Source: Paracentrotus lividus
Taxonomy: Eukaryota > Echinodermata > Echinoidea > Camarodonta > Echinidae
NCBI GenBank assembly: GCA_940671915.1
Contig: CALNVZ010003434.1
Span: forward strand, 4,052,292-4,116,291
Direction: 5' to 3'
DNA: 64,000 bases
Shown: positions 24,955-38,109 of the stretch, in pieces
Position numbering within the stretch: position 1 is the first letter of the stretch
How the letters are laid out: every line of letters starts with the position of its first letter
Notes under the pieces: model-generated
Seen by the model: the letters and a program-made list of their open reading frames with translations, nothing else
Databases searched by the model: none
What the model was told of the DNA's origin: nothing
Program-made: the position numbers and the translations under genes

Positions 24955-25108
24955 CTTGCCCCTCTTCTTCCTGTCTCTTATTTTCTCCATATTATTCCTG
25001 ATAGTATTCCATACTGATTTTTCTCACAGAAAAAGCACATAAATCCAAGAAATTCGACACCGAGTTTAGCTAAACCAGTTCGGCATTTAGCGTCATCGAA
25101 GACGCCAT
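24955..25108 (-). CDS. TTC28: Candidate TTC28 exon 1 with 5' leader and uORF
   Basis: Reading minus, AAGATGGCG (25,108) opens a 12-codon upstream ORF ending TAG. After an in-frame TGA, ATG at 24,990 gives MEKIRDRKKRGK and ends at phase 0 on a strong donor, AAG|GTAAGATA. The next phase-0 acceptor with homologous sequence is the TPR exon at 2,906, whose Ser/Thr-rich start would follow directly. AAGATGGCG resembles the YY1-type element common at transcription starts, so the promoter probably lies just right of 25,110. The AUG choice rests on being the first codon after the stop and on the phase fit. Coordinates 24,991-25,108 are leader; the true transcription start is unknown. Linking it to TTC28 is inference. 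Confidence 0.45.
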
Positions 25109-28100
25109 CTTGAATCATCGCCTACAGCATGCTGTTCCACAAAAAGCTCAACCCCCTGTGAAAGATTTCTCAAGAATATAAAAATCACACAAATTAAAAA
25201 TAGTATACCGTACTACCTTACAGTGCCAGCCTTTTGCTTCTACATTATACTTTTTGTAGGCATTTAAGATATTCAAATATAATTTTGAATCCAAAAATAT
25301 GAAGATTTGTCATTGCTTTTATTATCTGAATAGGGGTGCTCAAGGGCAGTTACTATCACGGGAAGAGCGCACTTTCGGAACATCGTTCTTTCAAAAGAGT
25401 TTTCTTCGGAAAGAAGTTTTGACAATAGCTTGTTTGCCAACAAAAGAGAATAAACTGATACACTTGGTTGCCTTTAGTTGTTTCTTCAGTCGGATTCGAT
25501 ACGTCTTCTTTTCATTTGAAGAATGATCGTAGTAAAACTCTTTGTAAAGATGACCGTTGAGTGATTTGAATGAGAACGGGCCTTTGTTCGCTCAAATAAT
25601 AGTAGCTGGGACATGAATTTTTATCAGTGATGTATTTAAATTATATACTATGTAGTCGGTCTATCTATAATATATATATTTTTTTAAACATTTGCTCCAG
25701 CATTATTTAAATTCCACACACTTATCGAATGACTTCACTATACCAAGGAGATATTAATATACCCTACCTAAAACTAACCCCATATAGGTATCTAGATATA
25801 GGTACAACCATGGACACTGGTAGTGTGCATGGTACAACCATGAGAAAATTTTTGATATATCAGTTAAGTTTTATTTCTCAATATGCACTCGATGCAATCA
25901 ATTTTCGCCCAGTTAGGCGCCCCCATTGAAAAATCCTTTGACACCCTGTACACTTGAACCCCCCCCGGCGCCCAGGCTATTTTGTCTTTCGCCTCTCTTT
26001 TCTTATTGCATCTCATTCCGTCCCCCTTTTCTTCTTCCTTTTATCTTCTTCGTTTTTCTTACTTCTCCCTTTCCCCACCGTCCCTATTTATTTATATATT
26101 TATATTTTCCCTTATATACACTGGTTGATTATTGAATCATAAGTTGGATTTTTTTTTTTTTTTTTTTTCTTTCTGTGTGTGCTCCAGCCACATCATTTTG
26201 CTCCGGCTTATATTCCTAGAATTTGTTTGTCCCCACTTCCACTTTTTTTCGGAACCCTAGATAATTTTATGTCTTGGACATTCCTCTAGCAATTTCCGGG
26301 TAGGCCCCTATTGAAAATTTAAAAAGAAAGTTTGTCAACCCCAAAAATGCCAATTTTTGACATTTTTTCTCATTTTGGGGCCCCCTCTTTGTTTAACCGA
26401 CTGACTACCCCCCCCCCCCCTCCCCTCAGTCCTACCCTTACGAAACGCGTCTGAGGTCTTCTTTCGTGTCCACCATTTATATCATTAAATATATTTAGGC
26501 ATGTAGGCCTATAACTCGAAAATTATAGATTTTGCCACGACTATAATTAGGGCTATACGTTCAGGGTTGTTATTCTGGTAACAGACTTGGATTTATTGTC
26601 TAGGGGGAGGGTCAAAGTTTATTTCGATTTGGGTTCAAAATCTAATCTATTCATTTTTACAACATAGACATTTTATATCTTCCCAAAAATGTATTGTAGA
26701 ATCTTAGCCAAAACATGAATTACGATGAAAAATTGACTGAAACAAAAATTTTGGGAAAATGATTAAAACTAAGGGTTTATTGTTGCTCTTTATTTCCTTT
26801 GTTTTTACCAATAAAGGTAGGAAAAAACATGTCAATTTATCAACAATTTCACTTTTTACTTCTACTTTTTACTTCTATATGAAAATTGTAATTAGTAATC
26901 TGTGATGTTATAAAAATGTAGGATATTAAAAGCAAAAAAAAAAGCATGAGAAACTTTGGATTTTGTCTTCTTAACAATACACATCATTTTACAACCTTTA
27001 TTTTTCTAAAAGTATACCAATTAAAAATATACACACTGACTTTGGTTTTCACATTAGGCCTGCCTTTATTCTAAGCTGCAACACTTCTTCGGTTAATTTT
27101 AAGGAATAGTGCCCAGATTATGCAATCACTTTCATACCTTTTATTGATGTGATATAAATAATACCTGACATTTACTATGTTTCTTCTCACAATTTAATTC
27201 GAAATGCATTATTGCACTATTGTAACATACTTAAATTTTTACCATGTAAAATATTGTCATTTGCAAATGAATATATTGGCTGCGATATTGAATCACCCAG
27301 ATCATATCATATTTTATCTTATCTCTCTATAATTTCCCTATTTTCATTTTATTTCCCTTCTCCTTTTCTCTCTCTCTCTTCCTCACATTCTTTAAGCCCC
27401 AACTTGTTAGGTGACGGCAATGAGAGAGTATCAAAATGCTTGAGTTCAAGTAATAATATGTATAAAGGGCGGGCCTCTCGGCTGGGACCTCCTAAACCCA
27501 ATATCACCAAGGGGGTGGGGCACAATGTGCCCCTCCTAACAAACTTTTAAACGCCATTTCTATACGGTCCGTTCATTTTCCACCAAACTTGGTGACTTTT
27601 CCTAAAATTTCTTCACGATACATAATTTGTGGTGCATGATATTCCGTGTTGCCAAAGTGGCAACCATGTTTCCCAAATTTGTACTCATTTTTTCAATATC
27701 CATTGTTATAAACAATATTAAGGTGTTATCAGTCGGCTTTCTTTTTTCACATTGAATTGAAACAAAATTTTTGTATAGTCACTTTATATACCCAAACAGT
27801 GACAATGCGTACAAAAACAATTTAAATCTGATTATTTTAGTTTATTAAACAAAGCGCCCTCTTGTGGTGAAATTGCGATTTTATTTATTTATTATTATTT
27901 TATTTATTTATTTTTTTTTCTTTCTTTCTTTTTTTTTTCATTTAAGAGCATAAAGCACATTCGTTTGGCAATGAACAATGAATGAATCATAAAACATATT
28001 TGTAACAGTCCCCATCATCAAACAATATGAGAAATATTACTTGTCCCAAGTTGTAGAACTTGAGTTGCTCTATCGTCATGCAAAATACGAACGTGCAGTC

Positions 28101-28640
28101 AACTAGGGGACGGCAGTCAACTCGCAAAATTTCATTTTAGGATTTTCTTTCTTTTATTCCCCATTCCCCCCCCCCCCCCAAAAAAAAAAAAAAAAAAAAA
28201 AATTAAAATAAAAAATAAATAAATAAATAAATAAAAAAAAAAATAATAATAATAATAAAAATAATTAAAACTACGGATCTGGTCACCTACTGCTTTCAGG
28301 ATAAAAGACTTGTAAAATAAAAAAAATGCATTCATTTAAAAAAAAATTATTACATTTACAGTCAATTGCTTTAATTTTCGGAGAGGACGCTTTTTGACAG
28401 AAATTGATTTGACAACATTGGAACATGAACTGTTTGAAAAACATAATTGTGGGCGAACTATTTTTTTTTTTTAGTTTGTTGCATATTATACAAGTGTTCT
28501 TATATACAAAAACATTGTTAATCAAGTATAACTATGCGTTAAAATACCAAATTCGGAGAGGATATAACTTGACAGGTTTGGCACCCCATTTAAAAATAGA
28601 GCAGAAAAACTTCTCTTCATAGTTAATATCGCAAGATTAA
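25109..28640. other. Intergenic DNA
   Basis: This is presumed promoter-side and intergenic DNA. Seen: pyrimidine-rich low-complexity tracts (25,980-26,180), a C run at 26,408-26,420, (T)n runs, and a poly-C/poly-A tract at 28,168-28,201 followed by (AAAT)n. No coding exon supported. Confidence 0.5.
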
Positions 28641-29070
28641 AGGGATTTAGTAACTTTCAAAAATAAGAGCAATATATCAAGATTAATAAAATTATATGTT
28701 CCAACAGTAAAAACAAACTACTGAAAGTTTCAGATCAAATGGAAGTCATTTACTACCTTAAAACAGTGTAACAAACCATGCCAAGCATACAGCCGAACAC
28801 CAGTACCCTCTGTTGATAGCTCACCAGGCGCTAGGGATGGGACTATACAACAGGAAATGGTGTGGTGGAAAAGCACATGGTTTTATAAACCATCCGGTGT
28901 TGGTTTATAAAATTGCGTATGAAATCATTGATATCTCGAAGGTAAAGCAAGCTATTAGCTTGCAATTTCGAAGAGATACCAGACTGACCTAAGTGTTAAT
29001 AATTATGTTGACAAAATAAGCTAAATTGAATAAATGTGATTTGAATATCATTCAATGTTACTGCATCCCT
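28641..29070. mobile_element. TTAA-flanked MITE (430 bp)
   Basis: The ends AGGGATTTAGTAAC and, inverted, AGGGATGCAGTAAC are each flanked by TTAA (28,637-28,640 and 29,071-29,074). A TTAA duplication with AGGG termini fits the Kolobok superfamily better than piggyBac, whose ends usually begin CCC. It has no transposase. Confidence 0.7.
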
Positions 29071-32000
29071 TTAATAACAATATTACCAAGTAAAGCTTGG
29101 CCTACGAAGAGACAGTCAAAGAGGGTGCTCGTGACACTGTTGAAATGGTAATCAGAAGCTTAGGAAAATGGTCTCGGCATTCAGGCTCGTCATCAATATA
29201 GTTCCAAAACAAAAACATCACCCCCACCCCTCCCCCTATTAATTAGGATGTGAATGCATAACCAGTGATGCAACCAGAGAAAAACTAGCATAATTTTCCT
29301 GATCGTATTTAAACCTTACAGAGGGCGCTAAACAGAAATAATAGTGGTGTCACAGTGGTAAATATTTCCTCGTAGACTCGTGTGTTAGTGTTAGATTTCG
29401 AAAAGGGTGAAAATTAGGCCAACTGTTATATCTAGTTAGTAGTAATTTATAGACAATTTACTGATCTTCTCATGGATAGTCTTAAAACATGGGCATAGCC
29501 AGCTCATTCTTTAATTAAACAAGCTTATACAGCGCCCCCTCGTGACACTGTTGATAGGGAGTCAGAAGCAGTAATAATGGCTTAATTCTACGTTCACATT
29601 CGTCGTATAGTTCCAAAACTAGAGCCTAGATCTTTCCTATTTGTGCAAAGGAGTGTCAAAGTCTTGCTTTCTAGGGAATTGGGGTCAATGAACCTTTAAA
29701 ATTAATAGGGCCTACATTTTCGTAAATCTGGGGTTTGAAATGAGTTATTTTGTGTTTGGGTTGGCTCGCACTCACATTTTTGGTGTCTTCGAAGTAAACT
29801 AGGGACGTGTGGGTTAAAGAAATTAAGAAGTGATTGATGCATGATCATTTAGGAGTATTGAACTCTTCTGGGTTTTCAGTCCCTTCCCCACTATTTTTCA
29901 TTACAAGTAATTAAAAACTAAGAAATGACCTTTTAAGCTTTCTCTCTCTCTTCAGCTTTTTGCTCCAATTTAAATAAAACATAATTATGAGTGCGAAGGG
30001 CAAGCTGAAATTATGACATTATATTGACCTGAAAGCAGACGTTTCACTCTTTAGCTCCGAATTGATTTATTTAATTTCAACAAAATTATGCGGGCGCGAA
30101 GCTCGAGTAAACGTATGGACATAATCACAAGAACCTAGACCCAACTATTTCTCCCCCATAAATAAACATGCTACCGCGAAGCGCGAGCTGAAATTTTGAC
30201 ATATTTTTATCATAAAAAAAAAAAAAAAATAAATAAATCATGCGAGTGCGAAGCGCAATCGGAAATATTTGTGTAATATGTTCATAAAGCAAGGTATTTT
30301 ATGCCCACCTTTTCCTCAATCAAATGCTTTTTGAATTTCAGCGGGTTCCGACGCGTTTTGTATAGGTCGAAAAAATAGTAAAATACACCGTATAATAAGT
30401 GAATTTGAAGGCCTTATTTTTAATTATTGTAATTATTGTAACTGGAACTTAATTTCTGCACGATCTCTGGCCTCTTATATAGATCTCGACGAAAATGGGT
30501 CGAAATAAACATGAGCAGACGATTTACTTCGACTCCTCCTTTCCTTTTCTTCTCCTTTTCTCCCTCTTCTTCCTTCTTCCACCCCTTTCTTCTTCTTCTT
30601 CTTCTTCTTCTTCTTTTTTGTTTGTTTGGGGGGGGGGGGATAAGCCCGCTCGGCCCCTTGTATTCAGTGTATTATGGGTATTTAGTTGACGTTTCCAATG
30701 GAACTTACTCTATTTCATTATATGAATTTATGTAATGAATAAACAAACCCAATTGAAATCATGGCCCTTTCTCTTTATTGTAATTTCTAACAAAAATATC
30801 GAATGAATGTACAAACATTTCTTTCCTCCTCAACGCAGCATACAAAATGAAGATGATTCACAAAACCACAGCGGTCCCTTTGATCTATTTGTTCCGATCT
30901 GGAATAAATGTTCGGCTGTGATATCACAATATGAGTTGATTTATACTCGAGCAAAATCGTAAAATATGCCTTCATTGTTCTGTATTAATGCTTCATAAAA
31001 ATATACCGATATATCATAATAATTACTTTAGTAGAATAGAGTGGTTTCTTGTTGGTAGATTATAGATATGAAATTTTACTAATTGTAGGGGCTGGGCTCA
31101 GAGCTAAGGAATCTAAACATGATGTTGAAGGCGTTTCTTCTGGTGATTTTTGGTGACTATTGATTTGATAATTTTCGTTATCATCATGCATGTGAATTTG
31201 GATATGTTTGTTGGGCTTGCATTATCAAGGATATAATAACATGACAGGTATGTAAAACACATTTGAATTAAGTTCTCGAAAAAGCTATAATACTTCACAA
31301 ACACACAAGAAAGGCCAATTATAGAAATGAAATGAAAGTCAATTAAATTTAAATTTATTAGAAACAAAAATAATGAGATATATATGGTGCGAAAATGTAC
31401 ATCATTGTGCTCCTCAAGTCTGAAAAGACCTCATAAATGCACATCGATTCTTCTCCAGAATCTTAATTACATTTAAATATTTTTAAATTTGTCTCTGAAG
31501 ATAATTGAAGATAATTATTGATGAACACTTTTTCATTTTCTATTACATTAAAAGCACCCACTATGTTTGGTATTTTTTGTATTCGATCAGGACACTTTTT
31601 TTTAATTTCTTGTTTGGCATCTCTTGTTTAATTTTATCCAACGCTGGTTTAATTTAGTATAGGTCTGTAACAATATTCACAGCTCATTCTTGGTATAATG
31701 AATACAAAAATAAATAATTTGATATAATGTAAGTTGTTCTGATTCAAAACATATCTTAAAAATTTTCTTTACGAAAAAAATTATCTATTCAGACATGGAA
31801 ATAAATGATCATATTTAATTTTGGTTGTATAGGCCTAACAGATAGTTTTTATCATCACGATTATTTCTTTGTCCAAAATTAAAAGACTGTGTATGGAATA
31901 AATACTTTTTTATTCATTTTTTGTTACCCCTGACTTTCTGACACCCTATACCTAAACAATAGGATTAAGAGCAGGGTTAGGGATGGTTAGGTATAATGTT

Positions 32001-32247
32001 GATAGTGTTGTTGACCAGTGTTGGATCATGTGCTTTTCTGTGTGAAACACAATTCAAACAGTTGGATTTACTCTGAACAGCATCATGGCCAATTACAGCA
32101 CTTATTTTTATGCATTCCCAAATTAACTCCGTCAAATTGATGGGAAAATTAAATTCCATATGTCTTTTAATAAATAAGAATCATTGGTGATATGATCGTT
32201 AAAAATTGGCACATGATTTGTAATTTATTAAAAGTTATTCAAAAGTA
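29071..32247. other. Intergenic DNA
   Basis: Apart from the degenerate GCGAAGCGCGAG repeat at 29,985-30,260 and a (TTC)n plus poly-G tract at 30,587-30,639, I see only AT-rich sequence without supported exons. Confidence 0.5.
29985..30260. repeat. Degenerate tandem repeat with GCGAAGCGCGAG core
   Basis: Four diverged units, 60-90 bp each, share ATGCGNGYGCGAAGCGCGAGC-like cores followed by TGAAATTNTGACAT. The core is itself nearly palindromic (CGCGAAGCGCG). No gene present. It resembles dispersed repeats common in marine deuterostome genomes (from general familiarity, not a search). Confidence 0.6.
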
Positions 32248-32931
32248 AAGGCCCGGTCTAACCGCCCAAACGGTGCTGGAGCGTTCCTTGAACGGTAGGG
32301 AGAGGGGGCCGAATTTTGAGAACGCTCGTCACCGCGCACAAAATGGGAAAAACAATCGAAAACACGGGCGTTGCCTTAGCGGTGGTTTAACGGTAGCGAG
32401 CGGTAGCGAGCGTTGGTTTAGCTCCGACACCTCCATACTAACGCTAAACCACAGTTCATCACCGCAATGGATCGCTGCTTCAACGCCCGACACCGTTCCA
32501 GCAATCCCATGTCCGCTCGAAAAACGCTTACAACCGCTCCACCAAAGTTTGTGCAACGTTTAATCACCGCCCGGGCAAAGCTGGCGAAGCAGCGGTGGTC
32601 CAGCGTTTAAGATTTCTGCGTTGGCCTAGCGGACCCAAGCGTCCACGAACTTGCGTCTAGCGGTGCCAAATTTTGACTGGGCGTTGTTTGAGCGGTGGTG
32701 AACTTTGCCGGAGCGGAAAATTGCCAGCTCCTCACCGCTCGCAATATTTTGTGCAGCTCAAAACTTTCGGAGCGGTAGGAGGGACCATCAGCGGTGGCCG
32801 ACGGTATACGGCGTTGCCTTAACGGTGGCCAACTTCTGTTAAACGGTGGTGAACGGTAACGAGCGGTGATGATTTTTATTCCTCCGCTCCAGGAACGCTC
32901 CAGCAAGGTTCGGGCGGTGAGACCGGGCCTT
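32248..32931. mobile_element. GC-rich TA-flanked TIR element (684 bp)
   Basis: The ends AAGGCCCGGTCTAACCGCCC and, inverted, AAGGCCCGGTCTCACCGCCC differ by one base in 20, and similarity continues to GCTGGAGCGTTCC at ~45 bp. TA flanks both sides (32,246-32,247 and 32,932-32,933). The interior is far more GC-rich than its surroundings and is built from many GCGGTGG, AACGGTAGCGAGCGGT and CCACCGCT words in both orientations. Short frames on both strands arise from this composition. There is no transposase; superfamily unknown. Confidence 0.8.
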
Positions 32932-32991
32932 TAGCGAAAATGATTATTTGAGCCTATAGATTTGAATGCTGAACACACTAATTTCCGTGTT

Positions 32992-32992
<1 letters not shown>

Positions 32993-33060
<68 letters not shown>
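32993..33060 (+). repeat. Poly-A run (68 A)
   Basis: Sixty-eight consecutive A follow GTGTTC and precede GAAAATAAAG. It could be an expanded retroposon tail or a mononucleotide microsatellite; no retroposon body is recognisable upstream. The length is likely unreliable. Confidence 0.9.
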
Positions 33061-33062
<2 letters not shown>

Positions 33063-35059
33063 AAATAAAGAAAGACAATCTTAAGCATAATTTCAACATG
33101 ATAAGTCATTTTTGTATAAGGATCACGATATAATATTCTTCTAAATAAATTAAAAATACCTATTAACGGAAAAAAAAAGGGAAGAAAAAAAGAAAAAAGA
33201 AAAAAAAAATGTGTGAGTGATATAAAGATATCACTCCCTCCTTCGATTGCACGAGTTGAACATTATGATTTATAGGATAGGGCAAATATGATTTTCTCCA
33301 TTAATATAAGTATAAGATAAAATTTGTGTATAAGGCACATGCAATGTGGAATGAAACCTTCAAAGTGAATTGTGTCAAAACAGATTTTTTTTTTAAAGAG
33401 ATCAGTGAAAGTTTGAGAAAATTATGAGAAGTTAAAAGCTGCGAGCACTGTTTATTATAGAAGATCTCACATTGGCAATATGATCAATTTGTGTGATGTC
33501 ACGCATTATCAACCCTCCCATATGATATGTGCATAAAACCCTACAAAATATTATTTTTTCCTCAATAATCTACTGATAGAACAGACTTTTTTTTGGTCAG
33601 TGATATATTATATTATTTTGCATGCCCCCATAAAAGAACTTTTGATCTCCCATTAGAATTTTTAAAAGACTCTTTCAGTGAAGTATGTACCCCCAAAATT
33701 GGGGATTTTTTTTCCTTCAGATATGACATACCACATATCATTGTAACTTTGCCGATGGGAGGATCGAGTCATTGTATTTTTTTTAAATGTATATTATCTT
33801 TCTCATTCTTTGTCTTCTTTCTGAAAGTTTTTTTGCTTATATCTCTATAAGTTTTCTCCATTTTTAGAATCCAATTGTTTCTGAAGTGTAAACACCTTCT
33901 CTCACATTCTTCTAAATAAACAGAAAGACACATTGATGTATGAAATATTGTGATGCTTTTAATGAAAAAATATAGAAAATATAATACATTTGTATACACA
34001 TGTATCATATACATGTATCATCATATTATAAACTCACATTATACAGCATAATTATCAACATAAAGTACAATATACAAATAAATATTTTAATATTGAATCC
34101 ACAAAACTTATTGGAGTACTGATCAAATTACTTTATAATGGGCCAACTTATAAGTATCAACTTTGGCTTTCAGAATTGCAACGAATGAGTTTTTGTTTAG
34201 AATAAGAATAAAGCAATCACCCATATGTAATCTTCGTTATTTAGAGAATCAGACGTTAATTCACCTATTCTTGCTCTGTCGTTTCTATTTTTGGCATGAG
34301 GTCAGCTCATGGCTTAGATCAAAGAATGTGTATAACCTGCCACTTACAGGCCGTGATATATGTTTTGGAGTTCACAAAGAAAGTGACAATCTTATCAATA
34401 CAATTATTATGTACAGTAAACAATTTATTTTTCGAAAAAAATGTAAAAACTATATATATATATATATATATTCACCAATTTAAATAAGAAATTATGAAAT
34501 CTAGAAAAAGTTGAGAACCTTATTGCTTTTCGGAAGAACGAATTGCAAATTCATAACTCAAAATGGGAAAACTTGTTTCTTCCCTCACACTGATGGTTGA
34601 TATGTTGTTATTGTACTTATACTTTCATTCATTCAGTTTCATGTAGAAGATGTGATTTATTTCTGGAGTGTTTGAAATTGATGTACTTTGAAGCAATAAA
34701 AACATAATAAAAAACAAAAAAAACAAAACAAAAAAAAAACTTGGCTTTCAAGAATATAACCATACATTTTCAGTTAAAACAGTAATGTAATCAGAAGAAT
34801 GATTGAATTAGATCAGGATCAAGATGTCTTCAAATTCTATAAGAAATGATTTCTATACACTTAAAATGTTTACCCTCATCATATCTTTAAAAGTCAAGTC
34901 ATCCTAATGTGATTGAGTGTGTATGTTACAATCTTTCTTTTCTTTCATGTCCGGTATCTCCACCAAATGTTAGATATACAGCCACGACTTAACACATTGT
35001 ATCAATACTCATTATAACTGGAGTAGACTGTAATAGTGCTCATAGCACTATACATTGCT

Positions 35060-35480
35060 TTCATAGGTTTATATCCATTTTGTCTAACAGCAGCATAAGT
35101 AATTCTATAATTATCTAATACCACATGGACTAAGCTCATTTGATCTACTAACAATTTGGTCTAATTTCCGCTTGTGGTAATTGGGAATTCTTCAAATATT
35201 GAATTGTCTAATTACATTTTTGTCTAATTTGGTCTATTACCCGTTTGAAACAGGTAATGGACCGAGTGGTTTTACACCAGGTGGAAATTAGACGAAATAT
35301 GCATTAGAAAAAATTGGGAATAAGACGAAATGGGAAATATGCGAAGTAGCAATTTGACCAAAAGGTAATTAGATGAACTGGTTGCATTTTGCAGGATGAG
35401 ACTAAATGAGCATTAGTCAAAGTGGATGTACACCAAGTGGTAATTTTCTCTTTCATAATGCTGGTTATATCATCTGGTTT
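35060..35480. repeat. GTCTAAT/ATTAGAC dispersed repeat, copy 1
   Basis: It reads ATAGGTTTATATCCATTTTG, then TAATACCACATGGACTAAGC and TTTGGTCTAATTT, with many further GGTCTAAT and ATTAGACGAA words turning into inverted orientation near 35,260. The same series appears reverse-complemented at 54,705-54,935. The unit is rich in short sub-repeats with alternating orientation. Confidence 0.65.
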
Positions 35481-35561
35481 TAGCAAAGGCTATAAATGTC
35501 TTTGCAAACAATATTAAAAGAAAATATTTCCACCAGGTACCAATATAGGTTTATGATAATT

Positions 35562-35725
35562 TGCTCCAGCGACAATTAATCTAAAGTCAACCCCTAATAT
35601 TACTCAAATGACAAACTGCAGCCCTGGTTAACTTTAACAAACCCTTACCTTAAACCACACATAAAACCCTAATGCAGCCCTAACCATTCATCAATGAAAT
35701 AAAGCTGGGAACAACTCTGCTGTAG
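35562..35725 (+). repeat. Dispersed repeat, family 'GCTCCAGCGACAAT', copy 2
   Basis: TTTGCTCCAGCGACAATTAA starts it, and CCCTAATGCAGCCCTAACC and GAAATAAAGCTGGGA follow, in the same order and spacing as at 96-265. Confidence 0.6.
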
Positions 35726-36114
35726 AAAATGTAGACCCACCGTCAATTGAATTAACCTGGATAAAGAGTAGCAAATGCAGAATGATGTCTAGCCAAAGGG
35801 CTTTGACTATCGGTCTGATACAGGTTTCATACATTCTACTATCATGTGATGCTCAGGACAAAGCCAATAAATAGTACCTCAGTATGATGAAATTGTGCAA
35901 TACCAGAGATTCTGAACACACAAGTTTATACATGATCTTGAGAAATTGAGACAAGGGTATTTGTATGCATGCTCATTACCATGGAACTCATGGACTGTAA
36001 ACGGTAAGATTGGATAGAAAATTCACACTAAATTATGAGGATAATAACACAAACAACTATAAGATATTCTGCACTACATGTAGATGCCTTTCTCCCCTAC
36101 ATTATATCGTCGGC

Positions 36115-36240
36115 TTGGAACCAGAAGGGCGCTATTGCAGATCAAGGATGTTCCCTTTGGAGCCAGAAGGGCGCTATTACCATTGACTTTGTACATCTAT
36201 AAGATCTATAAGATGCAATAACGCCCTTATGGCTCCCAAC
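36115..36240. repeat. Small inverted repeat AGCCAGAAGGGCGCTATT
   Basis: Two direct copies (about 36,119 and 36,158) of CCAGAAGGGCGCTATT are followed by an inverted copy GCAATAACGCCCTTATGGCTCC at 36,213-36,235, with TCTATAAGATCTATAAG in the loop. It could be a short foldback element or a solo palindromic end. Confidence 0.6.
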
Positions 36241-37982
36241 AGATGATATGTTCGCAGGCTTTCATAATTAATCCCCTTTGTGTGTTGATACTTCGTCCAG
36301 AGTTTGTCCCCTAATCCAGATCCAATCCCATTTTTATTAAATATTTTCATTTTCTTTAAGATTATTATAAAATTGGTAAACAGGTCCACTGGTAAGATAT
36401 GAAATATGACAAGATACAGCTGAAATGTTTGGGCTGAACATTTGCGTTACAGTCCCATACATGTATCTCAGAAGATCGTATTTAGTTCCAAAACGTTACT
36501 GTGTAAAGCAAAAATTATTAGATGTTGGTGTAGACAAATTTCCCACAATTCAATCTCATGACCAGAACTTCAATTTAGCTTTAAGTATTCAACTACCGGT
36601 ATGCTAAATCAAAAATTTTAACCAAATAATCTTTCTTCCTTTGTTATATTTTTCTAGATTTTCATCTCGAACTACTCTGCCTTTGGATAATTTGGCCCCA
36701 GTTGACCCCCCCCCCTGCCCATACTCACCGCAAGCTAGGCTTTCAAGCTATGTGAATTACATTCAAACCATTCATTTTTAGAATATTTGGACTGGATTTT
36801 CATTATCCCCCATACTAAATGAGGTCAGTGTCTTCTGTGCAGTATATCAACAGGAATTTCCAAAGGAGAATAATCATTCTCACATAATCTCATTTTTTCT
36901 TTGAGGCCTACATGATGTTGTTTTCATAACAACTATTTCTGTCATTCTACAAAGCTGTTACGAAGCAAAACAGATTAATCGGTAATGATTGAATGTGGTA
37001 AATTTAGCTTTAAGGTAATTAGAACTATTCATAGCGATAGAGCAAAGCTATACGAGACGACATTTTAAGGTGCTTTCCTCGCACGTAATCCACTGCCCTC
37101 CGGACAAAACCAAAAACTTTTTGAATGCCATGTGCAAATGACAAATGCGTGTACGACGTGCGAGTTAAACATGATAGTAGCCTCCTATATTCATGGACTT
37201 AGAAGGAATTTTTAAGCTTTGAATTGAAAGTTGTAGTGGGATATTTCTACTGCAGATATTTTGAAGCATTACTTGATGATAAGCTGTTTTTTTCGTGAGG
37301 GTTTTATTTCAGCCAGTTGACATTTGAATATCATATGCAAATGCTGAAAACCTTCATGCCTATCCCAATAATAAGTCTAATTCATAAAAACAAACTTTTT
37401 TACTTAAAAAACTCAAATTGTTTTTGGAGAGATAAAGGGTGCGAGAGGGATACTTTCATGAAATATGTGACAAAGAGAAGGCTATTTAATATCTGTTCAC
37501 TTCCACTCAATTTCAAATACAATGAATACCATTCATTTCTGTGCAAAGGTAGCAGAGTCTTCAAATTCTTCTAGCCTAAATGTTGCATTCGTATTAGCGT
37601 TGAGAGATAAAACATAGCATAGCCTTTTTTATGTTCCAATTCCCACGACCGAATCCCTTCAACTGATATCAAACGATAAGAGAATGCTATCAAATATCTT
37701 CACTTCCCCTACATTTTCAAATGAAATACCATTAATTTCTATGCGAAAGTAGATGAGTCATCAAACTCTTCTCGCCTACAAGTTGCATTCACACGTACAT
37801 ATGGGCGTAGAGAGAATAAACCTAGCAAAGCGTTTTCTATGTCGCAATTCCCACAACAGAATTCCTTTAATTTTGTGTTAAATGATACAAGATAGCAGCC
37901 ATCTTAATCTCCGCAAACAATATGTTGCAGCCACAGAGTGAAATCATCCATGTCATCATTATCTGTAAGGAATGATGCTATG

Positions 37983-38109
37983 TCAGAGCGTCATTAGACA
38001 AGCCTTCATCTGCATAAGCTCCATAACTTCATCGTTGTTGTTGCCATAGTGACGAGTAAATAATTCCAGAGCTCTGTCGATGACTTCCATTGCTGGCTTG
38101 AATTCTTCA
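37983..38109 (-). CDS. SMYD4: SMYD4 last exon
   Basis: An acceptor TTTTACAG precedes 38,109. The first base completes a glycine codon from the previous exon. It encodes EEFKPAMEVIDRALELF and ends MELMQMKACLMTL-stop. This is a TPR-like helical hairpin closing the C-terminal domain, aligning with the end of vertebrate SMYD4, which also finishes in an LQKMKSCLLDL-type helix. Confidence 0.88.

Larger units (their letters stand above)
33061..37982. other. Intergenic DNA downstream of SMYD4
   Basis: Contents: (AT)n at 34,452-34,471, the GTCTAAT repeat at about 35,060-35,480, the second GCTCCAGCGACAAT repeat at 35,562-35,725, and a small inverted repeat at 36,115-36,236. SMYD4 3' UTR sequence must start just left of 37,983, but I could not place a polyadenylation signal with confidence. 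Confidence 0.5.

Noticed and set aside
32273-32906. Frames of 75-99 codons on both strands
   Set aside because: All lie within the GC-rich TIR element and mirror each other; no transposase motif.
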